A model generated the notes under the pieces. That model searched no databases. It saw only the letters and a program-made list of their open reading frames with translations, and was not told where the DNA came from. The position numbers were made by a program, and so were the translations under genes. From contig NW_027441201.1 in assembly GCF_949628215.1 (NCBI RefSeq), positions 186,001 through 250,000 of the forward strand: a stretch of 64,000 nucleotides of DNA. Reading direction: 5' to 3'. Below are positions 18,301 through 29,311 of the stretch, piece after piece. This DNA is from Phalacrocorax aristotelis (lineage: Eukaryota > Chordata > Aves > Suliformes > Phalacrocoracidae). Positions within the stretch are counted from its first letter, which is position 1. Each line of letters opens with the position of its first letter.

Positions 18301-21300
18301 GACGCTGCAAGGCCAAGGTGGTCCTTGGCAATGGGGGCGCCTGGGCTCGGCCTCCGCCTTACCCGTCCTGGGTCTGCGTGGCGTTCCAGGGGAATGGTGT
18401 TTTCCTTGTGCGGAAGGTGGGCTGGCCGGTCGGCCGTGCCCCGGCCGTTACCGATCCTGCCAAAGGCGCTCGCACGCTCTGGCCCATTACTGCTGCGGTG
18501 CCGCGCTGTAGCAGAAAGAAGAGGTGTTGTGTTATCTCACAAAAAGCCTCCTATGGTCAGTTGAAGAAATAACCTCTTTCCGTGGCACTGACTCTTTTCG
18601 TACAGTCCATAGCCGGCTTTCGGCTTTTGTCTTTACAGCATTCAGTTTGCTTTCTGCCAAGCTTTCTACCTGCTGTGAAACATTTGGATGGTTTTTTCTT
18701 TTTGGTTTTTTTTTCCCCTACTTGCTCCACAACTCCCACACCAACCACCCAGCGCGGCTCGCCTTTCAGCCCCCAGACCGAGGAGCCTTGCCCTGGGACG
18801 GCCCTTACATGTCAGCAGAGTTGTTCCAGCTCTCACCCTGTCCCTACCCAGCTGAGGACGTCTGTGTCCGTGGGAGGCACCCAGAAACTCCCCCTGCTGC
18901 GTGGCAGTCCCCTGCCCCGTCAGAGAAAACTGCGGCAATATCGGCTAAGTTTAAAAGCGTCGGCAGGAGGTGCAGAATACGTAAATAAAGCGGCGGTTGG
19001 CTGCCGGGTATGGGTGCAATATAAATACATTTTGTTTATAGGCCTTCGTGCCTATTCAGCGTTGAACGGCACCGCAGCCCACCCAGCCCGGGGCTCGGAG
19101 AAGGGTCTCTCCAAGGGCACAACCTAAGGCAGCGCAGGAAGCCCAGCTGCCACGCTCCCAGTCGCTACGGGACGCTCGCTTACAGTTACACTAACGAGGG
19201 TACGGATGAGGCTGGAACTAGCAGAAATGCTGACTCTTCTGGCCTTTTATTCGTGGAAGGTACAGCGCGCGAGCCTCGGCGGCTCACAGGAGAAGCGTGC
19301 AGTGCTGCCTGACTCTCATTCTCAGCTCACGTACTACTGCCAAAGCTCCTGCCCTGTGCTGTGCCAGATGCCGGCTGGCGTGAGCGCCTGGGCTCCTGAG
19401 GGACCCCCTTGTCCTGAGAGCCAGAAGTACTCACTTCCCTTTGCATGAGGCCTGTAGGAGATATACCCTGCAATTTTAAAAATCTGTATCAAACGTGGCA
19501 GACTCAAAAGAGGGCATTTTTAAAAAGGCAGGTTTGTTTTCTTTTTTAACTTTACGATCTACAGCCTAGCAAAGAGCTCCCTTTCAGTGTCAGTCGCTTG
19601 GCTTTCTCCCCTACTGACGAGGTCCCAGCCGCCCGGTGAGATCTCGCTGGAGATATTCTCAGTTTCCCTCGAGTACGTGGCTGCCCTGGCCCGAGGCCAG
19701 CGAAGAAGCTGACTTTGCCCGTGCCTGAATCAGCAACACGTCCAGCAGGCGACTTGCAGAGCCCAGGGAACCCTCGTAAAGAGGTTTGGGGGTGGGGCGC
19801 GCCACATCTGCGGCATCGGCCGTGGGAAAGGACCGGCGCAGTAAAACAGGTGGGTGAAACCGCGGCGCGCGCCAATACGTGCTGCTGCCTGGGGCATCGC
19901 TTTGCTGCGGGTCAAGTCAGATGCTCTCTGTAAGAGCGAGTCAGGGTAAAGGCAGCAGCAGATTTCTTTTCTGCTCATTTTAACAAAGGCTGGACGGAGC
20001 CCATAGAGGAAGGCACTACGCGTCTTGCTGGGTTTGTTTCCCTGCCTTCTCGTAAGCTGTCGCGGAAACTTGCACGAGGAAAGCCTGTGCAAGCTGATGA
20101 TGACAGCCACACACGGTTGAAGAGGGAGCAGATGGTGAGAGCAGAGGTACGCGCTCAGGCTGTGCGCTGGAAGCTAATGCTAATGCTGCAAAATAAAGAG
20201 TGGATTTTCTTTTTTGGGTTTAGGTGAGCGCTAAACATTACACGTGCGTGTGTGCGTGTGTCTCTCGCAGGTTTTTGTCATACACCCCACCCTCCCACCC
20301 CAAAAAAACAACCCACACATGCCACGCGTTAAACAGTGGTTTTCCATTGTACTTAGACGTGCTTACATAGGTGTGTTGGTTTGTTACTTTTTTTAATGCA
20401 GAAACAGCAATACGATAGATTTAATACAGCTAGCAGTTAGACGGGTGTAGCTTTAGAGCGTCGGCTGTTTACAAAGCAACTGCACACCTTCTTTAACTCA
20501 CAGTTTAAACAAATGAACTTGCAGTGCATCACACGTGCTTTGTACAGTCACGTTCCACACGGCAGGTCAGATGCTTCACCCTGCCTTGTCCTTGTTCCCC
20601 CGACTCCGACGGGACCGCCGAGGCCATCCTGGGGACAGCGCCGCTTTCTAGCAGCTGGGTTGCTTGCCTGGACGCCCCACAGACAAACAGTCATTTCCCC
20701 ACTGAACCTCTTCTCAAATATTTTCCTACCCCTGCAGGCCCCACGTCCTTTGGTTCATATTTCCTTTTTTCCGGGCTTTATGCACAGGACCGATGATTTC
20801 CAGAAATAGAAACAGAGGCTGATTCAGTCCAGGCTAAACATTCTCTGACCTAAACCAAACTGCCTTCGAAGAGATAGCTGTACTGTGGGCACCACCTCGG
20901 GAACAGAAGTTGCCCTGTCATTAAAAAAAAAAAAAAAAAAAAGAAGGAAAACAAGGCATTTCAGGCTGAGGAGGCTGAACGGTGTGCTGGGGGCGGTGGG
21001 GAGTTGGAAAGAAACAGTTCAGACGATCAGAGCGAGCTTAGCGTTGCAAAGCGTGCCATTATTTTTAATTTGGCAGTCAGAAGAAAATAGATTCCGACAC
21101 TGATTTCCTGTGTGCTGCGGGAGTTCTCGCCTCAGCATTCCTGTGCACCATTTTACTTTTGTGTCCCGTCTGCTTTGCTTTTGCGCTGTAGCTCTCCGGT
21201 TCTAGCTACGCTTCCCACCACCCCCGTTACTCTTTGACAAGCCCAGCTCTCACTGTGCTTCCCTTCCCGTATGCGCGTGCAGGGAAAAGCCCGCGCGTCT

Positions 21301-22099
21301 GCCACTACAGGACACGCTCTGGGAGGCAGGAGAGATGACGACGCTCCCTGACAGAGGACACAGCTGAGGGGCGGTCCGCCGGGGCTGGGGAGATGGCAGC
21401 ACCTTCCCTCAGCTGCCCCATCCGAGCACGGGTGCAGGTGAGCACTGAGGAGAGACAAGCAGGCAGGAGCCGCAGAGCGAGAGAGAAAATAAAATTCACG
21501 GGTGGGTGCTACTTACGTCTCATTTTTAGCGCAAGGGATGAATTCTCAGCACATTCTTGGAGCTGCCCCTTTGGGACTCACGGAGAAGAGGGAGGTTGGC
21601 CACGCGGTGCAGCCCAGCTCTGCTTCCCCTAAATGGTTTTACTGTTCAGGTGTTGCCCTAATCTGGCCGGTACCCCTGCAAAGAGTTTGGGATTTCTGCT
21701 GCCTCTCCGGGCCAGCCGCAGACCCTGACTTCATCGCAGCGAATGACCCTGCACTCCTCAGAGCGGTTGCCGAGTCACATCCCGCTGCCTTCCCTGCAGA
21801 ACTGGAGACCCTTTTTCAGCCCTTGCCCCCTCTTCTCTCAGCTCGTTGCCCATCCCTTTTTCAGGGCCGGCACCGATCCCGCCTCCAGCTCGCCCTGTCT
21901 CCACCTGCGAGCGCCCAACAGGAGCTAAATGTCTCCTCAAGGACGCACGGAAGAGACGCGCAGGCAACCCAGCACAGACCCCCTGCAAACATCTTCTTTC
22001 CATTTTCTTTCCTCTCCTGACACGAAGAGATGACTTAGGAAAAGCGTACTGCTCGCATTTCACCTGCACTGCTTCTACTTTCACTTTCGCTCTCCTTGG
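18301..22099. other. Spacer DNA without a recognisable gene
   Basis: 3.8 kb of apparently single-copy sequence with moderate GC. A T-rich stretch lies at 18690-18716, a TATAAATA-like motif near 19020, a GTGTGTGCGTGTGT stretch near 20248, and an A20 run at 20923-20942. Open frames are short and overlapping. It could be intron or 3' UTR of an unidentified gene. Confidence 0.45.
20923..20942 (+). repeat. A20 tract
   Basis: Twenty A after CCCTGTCATT. It could be the tail of an old retrocopy, but no recognisable element or target duplication is evident, so I call it only a homopolymer. Confidence 0.7.
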
Positions 22100-22700
22100 C
22101 AGTAATTAATAGCGGTGGTTGGGGAGGGCTGGGGCATTCCCCCAAAGCGGCTGCAGTTACATCCGGGCGGTTGTGGCACTCCATTAGCTTTGTCATTTTA
22201 AATCTAAATCTTCTGGAATTGTTAGTTCTCGTCAGGAATCACCCGCACCTGCAAATTTTCTTAATGCCTACGCTTGAACCCAGCCACTGTTTAACAGCTC
22301 ACCTTTATTTCTGTTCATTTAAGAATCTAAAGCTTCGTTTACTGCTTGGGTTGGAAGCAGGAGCTGTCGCTGCCTCTGAACTTTCTAACAGCCCTGTTAC
22401 AATTTCAGTATTACCCACTCCCAATTTAGCTTTCCAGTTCAATTTTCATTGTAGATTCTAAAACTGTCCTTATTTTGTTTCTGATCAGGAGTCATTAATG
22501 CCTGCAGTTGATGTAATAACGGCTGTATTTAGATTGAGCTATTAATGACTCGCAACTCTATTTATGGCATAAAAAAGGACTGCCTTTATTTTTTTTTTAA
22601 TTACAGATTAGGAATAATGACTGCCTGGTTTGCTCAGTAATAGGTGCGATTAAATTTAGTCACGACTCCTCCCTAAATAAAATGTATTTATTTGCACTCT
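22100..22700. promoter_or_regulatory. AT-rich possible conserved non-coding element
   Basis: An island of AT-rich, complex, non-repetitive sequence in GC-rich surroundings. It has a perfect 10-bp inverted repeat AGTCATTAAT (22490-22499) / ATTAATGACT (22541-22550), homeodomain-type TAAT cores, and a palindrome TTTATGGCATAAA (22561-22573) of CDX/posterior-HOX type. Further TTTATT and TAATGA motifs follow to 22690. This texture is typical of developmental enhancers in vertebrates. Only cross-species alignment can confirm it; it might equally be an intron. Confidence 0.3.
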
Positions 22701-22719
22701 AACAATTTAACCTTCCCTT

Positions 22720-23654
22720 TACCGGCCAGGGGCACCGACAAGTGCCCGTGCGTACCTCCGCTCCCCCTGCGCCGGCTCCCCAGGGAACAGCCTCTTACCC
22801 TGACCAGAGCCTGCAGCGGCCCGTTGTCGTCCCAGCTCCTTGCCCTCGAGAAAGCGGCCGCCTGAAGCGGCAGCAGATCCGCTGCTGCCCAAAGGGGACG
22901 GAAATGGCGCGGGGTAAATGATAATATGAAATGATAAATGAATGAAATGATCTCACAAGGGGGAAGAAAACCAGCAAAGCAAAAAACAAACCCCAAACAG
23001 AACACCATACCACTAAACCGTCTCACCGCCCCCTCAGCGCCCGAAACAACATCCCGGGAGAAAAAAAGCAAAGCAGGCCACAAGGGACCTTTCTAGTACA
23101 GATGCTGCCAAAGAGTGCCAAGCTCTGGAATCCTTACCTCAGGCAACGCCTCCGCTTCTCTAAACGCCAGAGCACGCCTGCCCGGGGGGCTGAGACAGCC
23201 CCAAAGCTGCGACCGCCCGAGGGAACACGGGAGCACCGACGGCAGAGAAGCCCAGGGGCAGCAAGAGCTGCCCGAGCCCCGGCTGGGGCTCTTCGACCCC
23301 CGGGCCCCGCCCCCGCCCTTCCCACAGCGCCCCGCAAAAGGGGCGGGCCGAGCCCCCCCGAGGGATGAAGGCTCGCAGGGTGGCAGCAGAGAGCAAAGTG
23401 CACCGCACAGCACCAAAGTGGGTGGGTGGGGCCAGGTGGGTCGGACATCAGACGGCCCGCCTGCCCATCGCCGGGGGCAGGGCCCGTTGCTAAGAGCGTG
23501 GCGAGGGGTATCAGGACCGCCCTCAACGGGCTATCGCAAGGGGTCAACACCTGTCGCTAGGGGCTGTGCCTACACGGTTCCGGCCCCCACGGTGACGTCA
23601 CCACGTAGCGTGCGGGGGGTCACTAAGTGGCGTGGAGAAGTGAGCGCGGCAAAA
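22720..23654 (-). promoter_or_regulatory. CpG island 3, left of the NRF1 array
   Basis: CpG-rich from about 23110 to 23640. Minus-strand donor-like GCCTGAG|GTAAGG lies at about 23138, and another GTAAGAGG at about 22797, so a minus-strand transcript could start here or in the array to the right. A full CRE is at 23593-23600. No protein recognised. Confidence 0.42.
23593..23600. promoter_or_regulatory. CRE palindrome TGACGTCA
   Basis: Perfect CREB/ATF octamer within GGTGACGTCACCACG, about 60 bp left of the first array monomer, inside CpG island 3. Promoter-proximal CREs are common in CpG islands. Confidence 0.55.
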
Positions 23655-26345
23655 TGTCGCTACAGCCCGTGCACGGCTGCTGGCTGCAGTACCGCAGTTT
23701 GGTCGCACGGTGGCAGCAGAGAGCTAAAAGGTCGCCACTGCGCATGCGCGGCTGCCCACCTGCGGTACGAGGGTTTGGGCGCTCGGTGGAAGTAGGGGGC
23801 AGAAAATAAAGCGCCACCGCGCATACGGAACTGCCTGGCTGCAGTACCGGCATCTGCTTGCACGGTGGGAGCAGCGACCAGAGGAAAACTTCAGCCTGGG
23901 GAACGGGCAGCTTCCCGTCTGCAGTACCCGGTTTTGATCGACCGGTGACTGCCGCGATCGGGTAAGGGGCGGGTGGAAATCTCTACCAGGGTAGCGCAGC
24001 TCCCGCCTGCAGTCCCGGGGTTCGGTCGCTTGGTGGAAGCAGCGAGCAGAATACAAAGGGTGGCCACTGCGCATGCGCGGCTGCCCACCTGCAGTACCGC
24101 GGTCTGATCGCACGGTGGCAGCAGAGAGCAGAAAGAGACGCCACTGCGCATGCGCGGCTGCCCACCTGCAGTACCGCGGTTTGGTCGCACGGTGGCAGCA
24201 GAGAGCATGAAGAGACGCCACTGCGCATGCGCGGCTACCCACCTGCAGTACCGCGGTCTGGTCGCACGGTGGCAGCAGAGAGCAAAAGGGCGCCACTGCG
24301 CATGCGCAGCCGCCCACCTGCAGTACCGCGGTTTGGTCGCACGGTGGCAGCAGAGAGCAAAAAGGCGCCACTGCGCATGCGCGGCTGCCCACCTGCAGTA
24401 CCGCGGTTTGGTCGCACGGTGGCAGCAGAGAGCAAAAAGGCGCCACTGCGCATGCGCGGCTGCTCACCTGCAGTACCGCGGTCTGATCGCACGGTGGCAG
24501 CAGAGAGACAAAAGGCGCCACTGCGCATGCGCGGCTGCCCACCTGAAGTACCCGGGCTTGATCGCACGGTGGCAGCAGAGAGCCAAAAGGCGCCACTGCG
24601 CATGCGCGGCTGCCCAGCTGCAGTACCGCGGTCTGATCGCACGGTGGTAGCAGCGAGCAGGAAGAGACGCCATTGCGCATGCGCGGCTGCCCACCTGCAC
24701 TACGAGGGCTTGGGCGGGCGGTGGAAGCAGGTGCAGAAAGTAAAGCGCCACAGTGCATACAGAACTGCCTGGCTGCAGTACCGGCATCTGCTTGCACGGT
24801 GGCAGCAGCGACCAGCGAAAAAACTTCACCCTCGGGAACGGGCGGCTGCCCGTCTGCAGTACCCGGTTTTGAGCGCTCGGTGACTGCCGCGAGCAGGGTA
24901 GCGCAGCTCCCCCCCGTGCTGTTCCGCGGTTCGGTCGCTCGGTGGCAGCAGCGAGCACAAAAAGGCGCCAGTGCGCATGCGCGGCTGCCCACCTGCAGTA
25001 CCGCGGTCTGGTCGCTCGGTGGCAGCAGAGAGCAGAAAAGGCGCCACTGCGCATGCGCGGCTGCCCACGTGCAGTACCCCGGTCTGGTCGCACGGTGGTA
25101 GCAGAGAGCACAAAGGCGCCACTGCGCATGCGCGGCCGCCCACCTGCAGTACCGCGGTTTGATCGCAAGGTGGCAGCAGCGAGCACAAAAAGGCGCTACT
25201 GCGCATGCGCGCCTGCCCACCTGCAGTACCGCGGTCTGATCGCACGGTGGCAGCAGAGAGACGAAAAGACGCCACTGCGCATGCGCGGCTGCCCACCTGC
25301 AGTACCGCGGTTTGATCGCACGGTGGCAGCAGAGAGCAAAAAGGTGCCACTGCGCATGCGCGGCTGCTCACCTGCAGTACCGCGGTCTGATCGCACGGTG
25401 GCAGCAGAGAGCAAAAAGGCCCACTGCGCATGCGCGGCCGCCCACCTGCAGTACCGCTCTTTGGTCGCACGGTGGCAGCAGAGAGCAGAAAAGACGCCAC
25501 TGCGCATGCGTGGCTGCCCACCTGCACTGCGAGCGTTTGGGCGGTCGGTGGAAGCAGGGGCAGAAAGTAAAGCGCCACTGTGCATACGGAACTGCCTGGC
25601 TGCAGTACCGGAATCTGCTTGCACGGTGGCAGCAGCGACCAGCGGAAAAACTTCACCCTCGGGAACGGGCGGCTGCCCGTCTGCAGTGCCCGGTTTTGAT
25701 CGCTCGGTGACTGCCGCGAGCAGGGTAGCGCAGCTCCCCCCGTGCTGTTCCGCGGTTCGGTCGCTCGGTGGCAGCAGCGAGCACAAAAAGGCGCCAGTGC
25801 GCATGCGCGGCCGCCCACCTGCAGTACCGCTGTTTGGTCGCACGGTGGCAGCAGAGAGCACAAAAGGCGCCACTGCGCATGCGCGGCCGCCCACCTGCAG
25901 TACCGCTCTTTGGTCGCACGGTGGCAGCAGCGAGCACAAAAAGGCGCCACTGCGCATGCGCGGCTGCCCACCTGCACTGCGAGCGTTTGGGCGGTCGGTG
26001 GAAGCAGGGGCAGAAAGTAAAGCGCCACTGTGCATACGGAACTGCCTGGCTGCAGTACCGGAATCTGCTTGCACGGTGGCAGCAGCGACCAGCGAAAAAA
26101 CTTCACCCTCGGGAACGGGCGGCTGCCCGTCTGCAGTACCCGGTTTTGAGCGCTCGGTGACTGCCGCGAGCAGGGTAGCGCAGCTGGCCCCCGCTGTTCC
26201 GCGGTTCGGTCGCTCGGTGGCAGCAGCGAGCAGTGACACATCGTCGCCACTGCGCATGCGTCTGTTCCGGGTGCGGTACCGCACTTTGGCCGCACGGTGT
26301 CAGCAGGGTCCACCATCGCCACTCCGCATGCGCGATTCCCGGCTG
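23655..26345. repeat. Higher-order 75-bp minisatellite with perfect NRF1-type palindromes
   Basis: About 36 monomers of 74-77 bp. The basic (A) monomer contains CACTGCGCATGCGCGGC, then CCCACCTGCAGTACCGCGG, TTGGTCGCACGGTGGCAGCAG and AGAGCAAAAAGGCGC. GCGCATGCGC is exact at 23740, 24069, 24146, 24223, 24298, 24373, 24448, 24523, 24598, 24675, 24973, 25049, 25124, 25201, 25277, 25352, 25426, 25799, 25875 and 25952, and near-exact at 25502 and 26252. Four-monomer cassettes (B-C-D-E, about 298 bp; first about 329) begin at 23740, 24675, 25502 and 25952, separated by 8, 7 and 2 A monomers: a higher-order repeat. TGCGCATGCGCG is the canonical NRF1 site. Because 75 is divisible by three, stop-free frames of up to 524 codons run on both strands; I do not regard them as genes. 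Confidence 0.9.
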
Positions 26346-26461
26346 CCGTAGCACAGCACGGCGGCACCGGCACGACGTCCGTCACTCTTCTCTGGGGCAA
26401 GACCCGCGCCGGCTCTGGGTCACGTTCGCCGGGATAACGGAACTGTTACTGCGTGCGCAGA

Positions 26462-27905
26462 GCTCATGTTTCTCTGCACCTTCCCCACTCCCGCAGCCCC
26501 AGCAGTGTCAGTCATTGCCTCCGCACCGCCCACCACCAAAGTGCCTCGAGCATTTTAGTCCTTCCGTCTCGACTGCTTTAAAAATCAGGTGGCCGTTACC
26601 GTCCTCCCTCCTGCCCCACTCACCCCCACCCCACGCCCTAGGGAGGAGAAGCAGCACAAACGACCTGGGGAGAAAGGTCCCCTTTCCCACCCCCCACCCC
26701 CCCGGAGTGAGCCCCATCAGTTGCTGTAGGCCTGCGGCATCAGGGCTGTGACAGGGAGAGCAGCAAGTCAACAGGTCCTAGAGGGTTAAAGAAGAAAATC
26801 AATCAGGGGAACACAGCTGCCCTTCCGAAGGCAGGCTGCCTGGGGTGAGGGGGGCAGCTGTGCGTCAGGGCACGGGGCAGCCAGGCAGACCAGGTGCCAG
26901 TGGCTGACCTGCAAAGGAGCTGTGCGCTGCTGAGCCTTGGGCTTCGTTGGCTTGGCAGCGCCTCGCCTCGCCTCTGCACTGCCAGCACCCTGCTCTGCTC
27001 ATCCTGCGTAAGCACAAGGCTTCAGCGAGCACAGAACAGGAGGCCAGGGAGAGGGAGGACGTCACCGGGGGAAAAAAGAGTCATGCGGGGGGGCCATGTC
27101 AGGGGAAAGCGTTTGGGAGGGCACAGACACACGCAGAGGGAGGGCGGGGGAGGAGGCGGACACCGCTGGACAGGGGCATGTCTGGGCAGACACGCCACGG
27201 GGAACATGCATGGGGATGACTGACACCAGGGGGTCCCCCCAGGATAATCCACAACGGGCAACTCACCTGGGCTAACCTGCAGCAGATGATCCGCTCCAGA
27301 TAACTGACCCGCTCCGGCGAATCCATTCCAGATAAGCCCCAGCAATGCCCCTCAAACTGCCGGTGTTTCACCCCAAATTTTCCCCAGTTTAGGGTTTTCG
27401 GTGGGTTTATTTAGTTTTGGTGATTTCCGGTTGGATGGTTTGGCTTTTTTTGTTGTTGTTCGGGTTACTTTGGTTTTGTTCGTTTGGGGTTTTTTTTTTT
27501 TTTGCTTTTCCATAAGGTAAAAGTTGGGATTGCTTTTCCAAACGGTTCACTTCCGGGTTTTTTTCACCCTTTCCACAACATTGAAATTGGCGATTTTTTG
27601 CTTTTGTGCATGAGAATGGTTAGCAGGGTTCCGCCCCCCCACCCCCGCTTTTTTTACCCCCCTCCTTTCCAACTGCACAAACCCAGCAGGAGTGGGCTTT
27701 CCCAAGAGCCCCGAATTGTTTTCTTTCCCCCAAACCTGTTTGGGGTTTTTCACCCCCCATTGCAGACCCAGACTCAGGGGCTTTGGAGTGTGTGTCTGCC
27801 CTGGCAGCAGCTCCCAGGCTGCCTACGCAGCCCCAGAGGGGAAAGTCCCCATTTGGGGGAATCGGCCCCAAATCGGGATGGGAGAAGGAGAACGGGGAAG
27901 GGGCA
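26462..27905. repeat. Paralogous segment, copy 2 (partner at 11646-12370)
   Basis: Begins at TTTCTCTGCACCTTCC just right of the NRF1 array and matches the partner over 26462-26757 and again over 27486-27905 (GATTGCTTTTCCAAAC, GCATGAGAATGGTTAG, CACCCCCCATTGCAGACC). The intervening 730 bp is absent from copy 1. Divergence is substantial, so the duplication is old compared with the macrosatellite. Confidence 0.7.
27267..27356 (-). other. Candidate 90-bp exon, minus strand
   Basis: Within the 730-bp stretch unique to copy 2. The minus strand reads ACACCGGCAG|TTTGAGG ... TTAGCCCAG|GTGAGT: the donor is good but the acceptor is pyrimidine-poor. It is open throughout (30 codons, including MDSPERVSYLERIICCRLAQ). 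Short internal near-repeats (CCAGATAA twice) weaken the case. Family not recognised. Confidence 0.14.
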
Positions 27906-27989
27906 GCATTTGAAAGCGCTTTTGTGCCTTCAGTTGATTGGGGGGTGGGCTGTGTGTCTAATTTTTAAATCTTCTCTATAAACATCTCT

Positions 27990-28640
27990 ATCAACGTGGT
28001 TTCTTTGCATTTTAAAACCTTACATAGCATAGACATTTGCACTATGTGTCTACTTACACATCCTTACGGAGTACATCTATATTTTATATATACTATCTGT
28101 TTTACATTTACATACAACATCTGTTTAGACTTAGCTATTATATTTACACTTACACCTATTTAGGCTATTTACACTTACACAGAATATCTCTTTACACATA
28201 CCTGTTTAGACTTCCATATTAACACGTACATAAAACAGCTATTTAGGCTAGCTATCTGCTTACTTACCCTTTGACACTTCAATCTTTTTCGACTTCTCTA
28301 TTTAGACATCTACTTACAGTTATACCTCGGCTTATTTCACTCTATATAACCTCTATTTAGATTACACATCTACTTAGACTATGTAACACACACTAAGCGT
28401 AGATGCTCGCTCTAGTCAGACTTTCTTCTGCTTTGAATTCCTTCATCTATCCTTTTCACTTTAAACTCCTTTATTTTTTGATCTAGATATATAGACGGTC
28501 GAGTTACTTTTGTGTTTTAAAACCCTGCATCTCGATGCAGAATTTTTGTATCCCGAAATCCGTTATATAATATAGGAGAGATAAGTTCTTATCTCAAAAT
28601 CCCTTTATGCATCTATAAATTAATATTACACATGTCAATA
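27990..28640. repeat. AT-rich degenerate tract of TATTTA/ACTTACAC words
   Basis: About 600 bp of low-GC sequence in which words such as CTATTTA, TTACACTTACAC, CTGTTTAGAC and ATCTATATTTA recur without strict period. It resembles a decayed short-period satellite or microsatellite. It contrasts sharply with the C-runs that follow at 28660. Confidence 0.55.
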
Positions 28641-28957
28641 TATATAAGAGGTTTTTGTAATAGCCCCCCTGAATTTTCAGGCATTTTGGGGCTGTAACCC
28701 CCCTTTTTGGGGGGGAACCCCTACATGACGCCCCCACTCACCTGTTCCTCTGACGCATTATCAGCTCCCCCAGTGACACCGGGGCACCCCACATGACATC
28801 ATCACACCCCCCCCAGGACTCCCCCAATTTTATTCACCCCCAAGAAGGGCACTAAACAAGGGAACCTGCTCCAACCTGCAGCTCATTACTTTAATAGTGC
28901 CATTTACAAAGGTACACGCACACCCCTCCCACACCCCCCAGAAAAGGGGGAGCTCTG
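28641..28957 (-). other. C-run-rich stretch with a minus-strand poly(A) signal
   Basis: Several C6-C9 and one G8 run. On the minus strand AATAAA is at 28834-28829 and ATTAAA near 28895, downstream in sense of the candidate exon at 29311-29251. If that exon is real, this could hold the 3' end of its gene. Confidence 0.25.
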
Positions 28958-29250
28958 CTAAAATCTAAAAGGTGGGGCAGCCCCCCAAACAGCTGCAGCC
29001 CCCCCAGCCCCTGTCCGCAGGCTGGCGGCTGCCCCACGGCAGAGCAGGAGCGTGCCAGAGGACGGTGTCACGTCTCTCTCGGGCTCCGCTCGGACATGTT
29101 CCCGCACTGGGACGGGCTCCCCGGGGTGACAAACAGCCCCGGTCCCTGGGGGCCCCGACTCTCCCCACCGGGCAGCCCTCGCGGCCGCACCTGCGGGGCA
29201 CCCGCTGGAGACAGAGCCAGGAGCCTCCAGGCCGAGGGATGGCCCCTTAC

Positions 29251-29311
29251 CTTCACCACGCTTAACGACCGGCAGGCATCTCTTGAGCATCACGAGACAC
29301 TTAGACGACAT
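29251..29311 (-). other. Candidate 61-bp exon, minus strand
   Basis: The minus strand reads TTTCTGTTTTTCAG|ATGTCG ... GGTGAAG|GTAAGG, with both splice signals strong. The segment is open and reads MSSKCLVMLKRCLPVVKRGE. Its size and the GAAAAACAG/ACGAC context on the plus strand loosely resemble the four exon-like modules elsewhere in the spacer, so it may be a fifth, more diverged member. Product not recognised. Confidence 0.28.

Noticed and set aside
16376..18511. A 711-codon plus-strand frame and overlapping minus-strand frames across the GC minisatellite
   Set aside because: Stops are AT-rich and nearly impossible in a G/C-only repeat. All frames give low-complexity P/G/R protein, and the minus frame starts from GTG, not ATG.
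20923..20942. Poly(A) tail of a processed pseudogene or LINE
   Set aside because: No recognisable upstream coding remnant, avian CR1-like 3' end or target duplication seen.
23655..26345. CRISPR-like array of regularly spaced repeats
   Set aside because: There are no unique spacers; the whole 75-bp monomer repeats, and the context is vertebrate nuclear DNA.
23724..26400. Stop-free frames of 469 to 524 codons across the NRF1 array on both strands, giving 25-residue repeats
   Set aside because: The monomer is about 75 bp, divisible by three, and lacks stops in several frames; frames are open on both strands at once and shift with 74-77 bp monomers. Repeat periodicity explains them.
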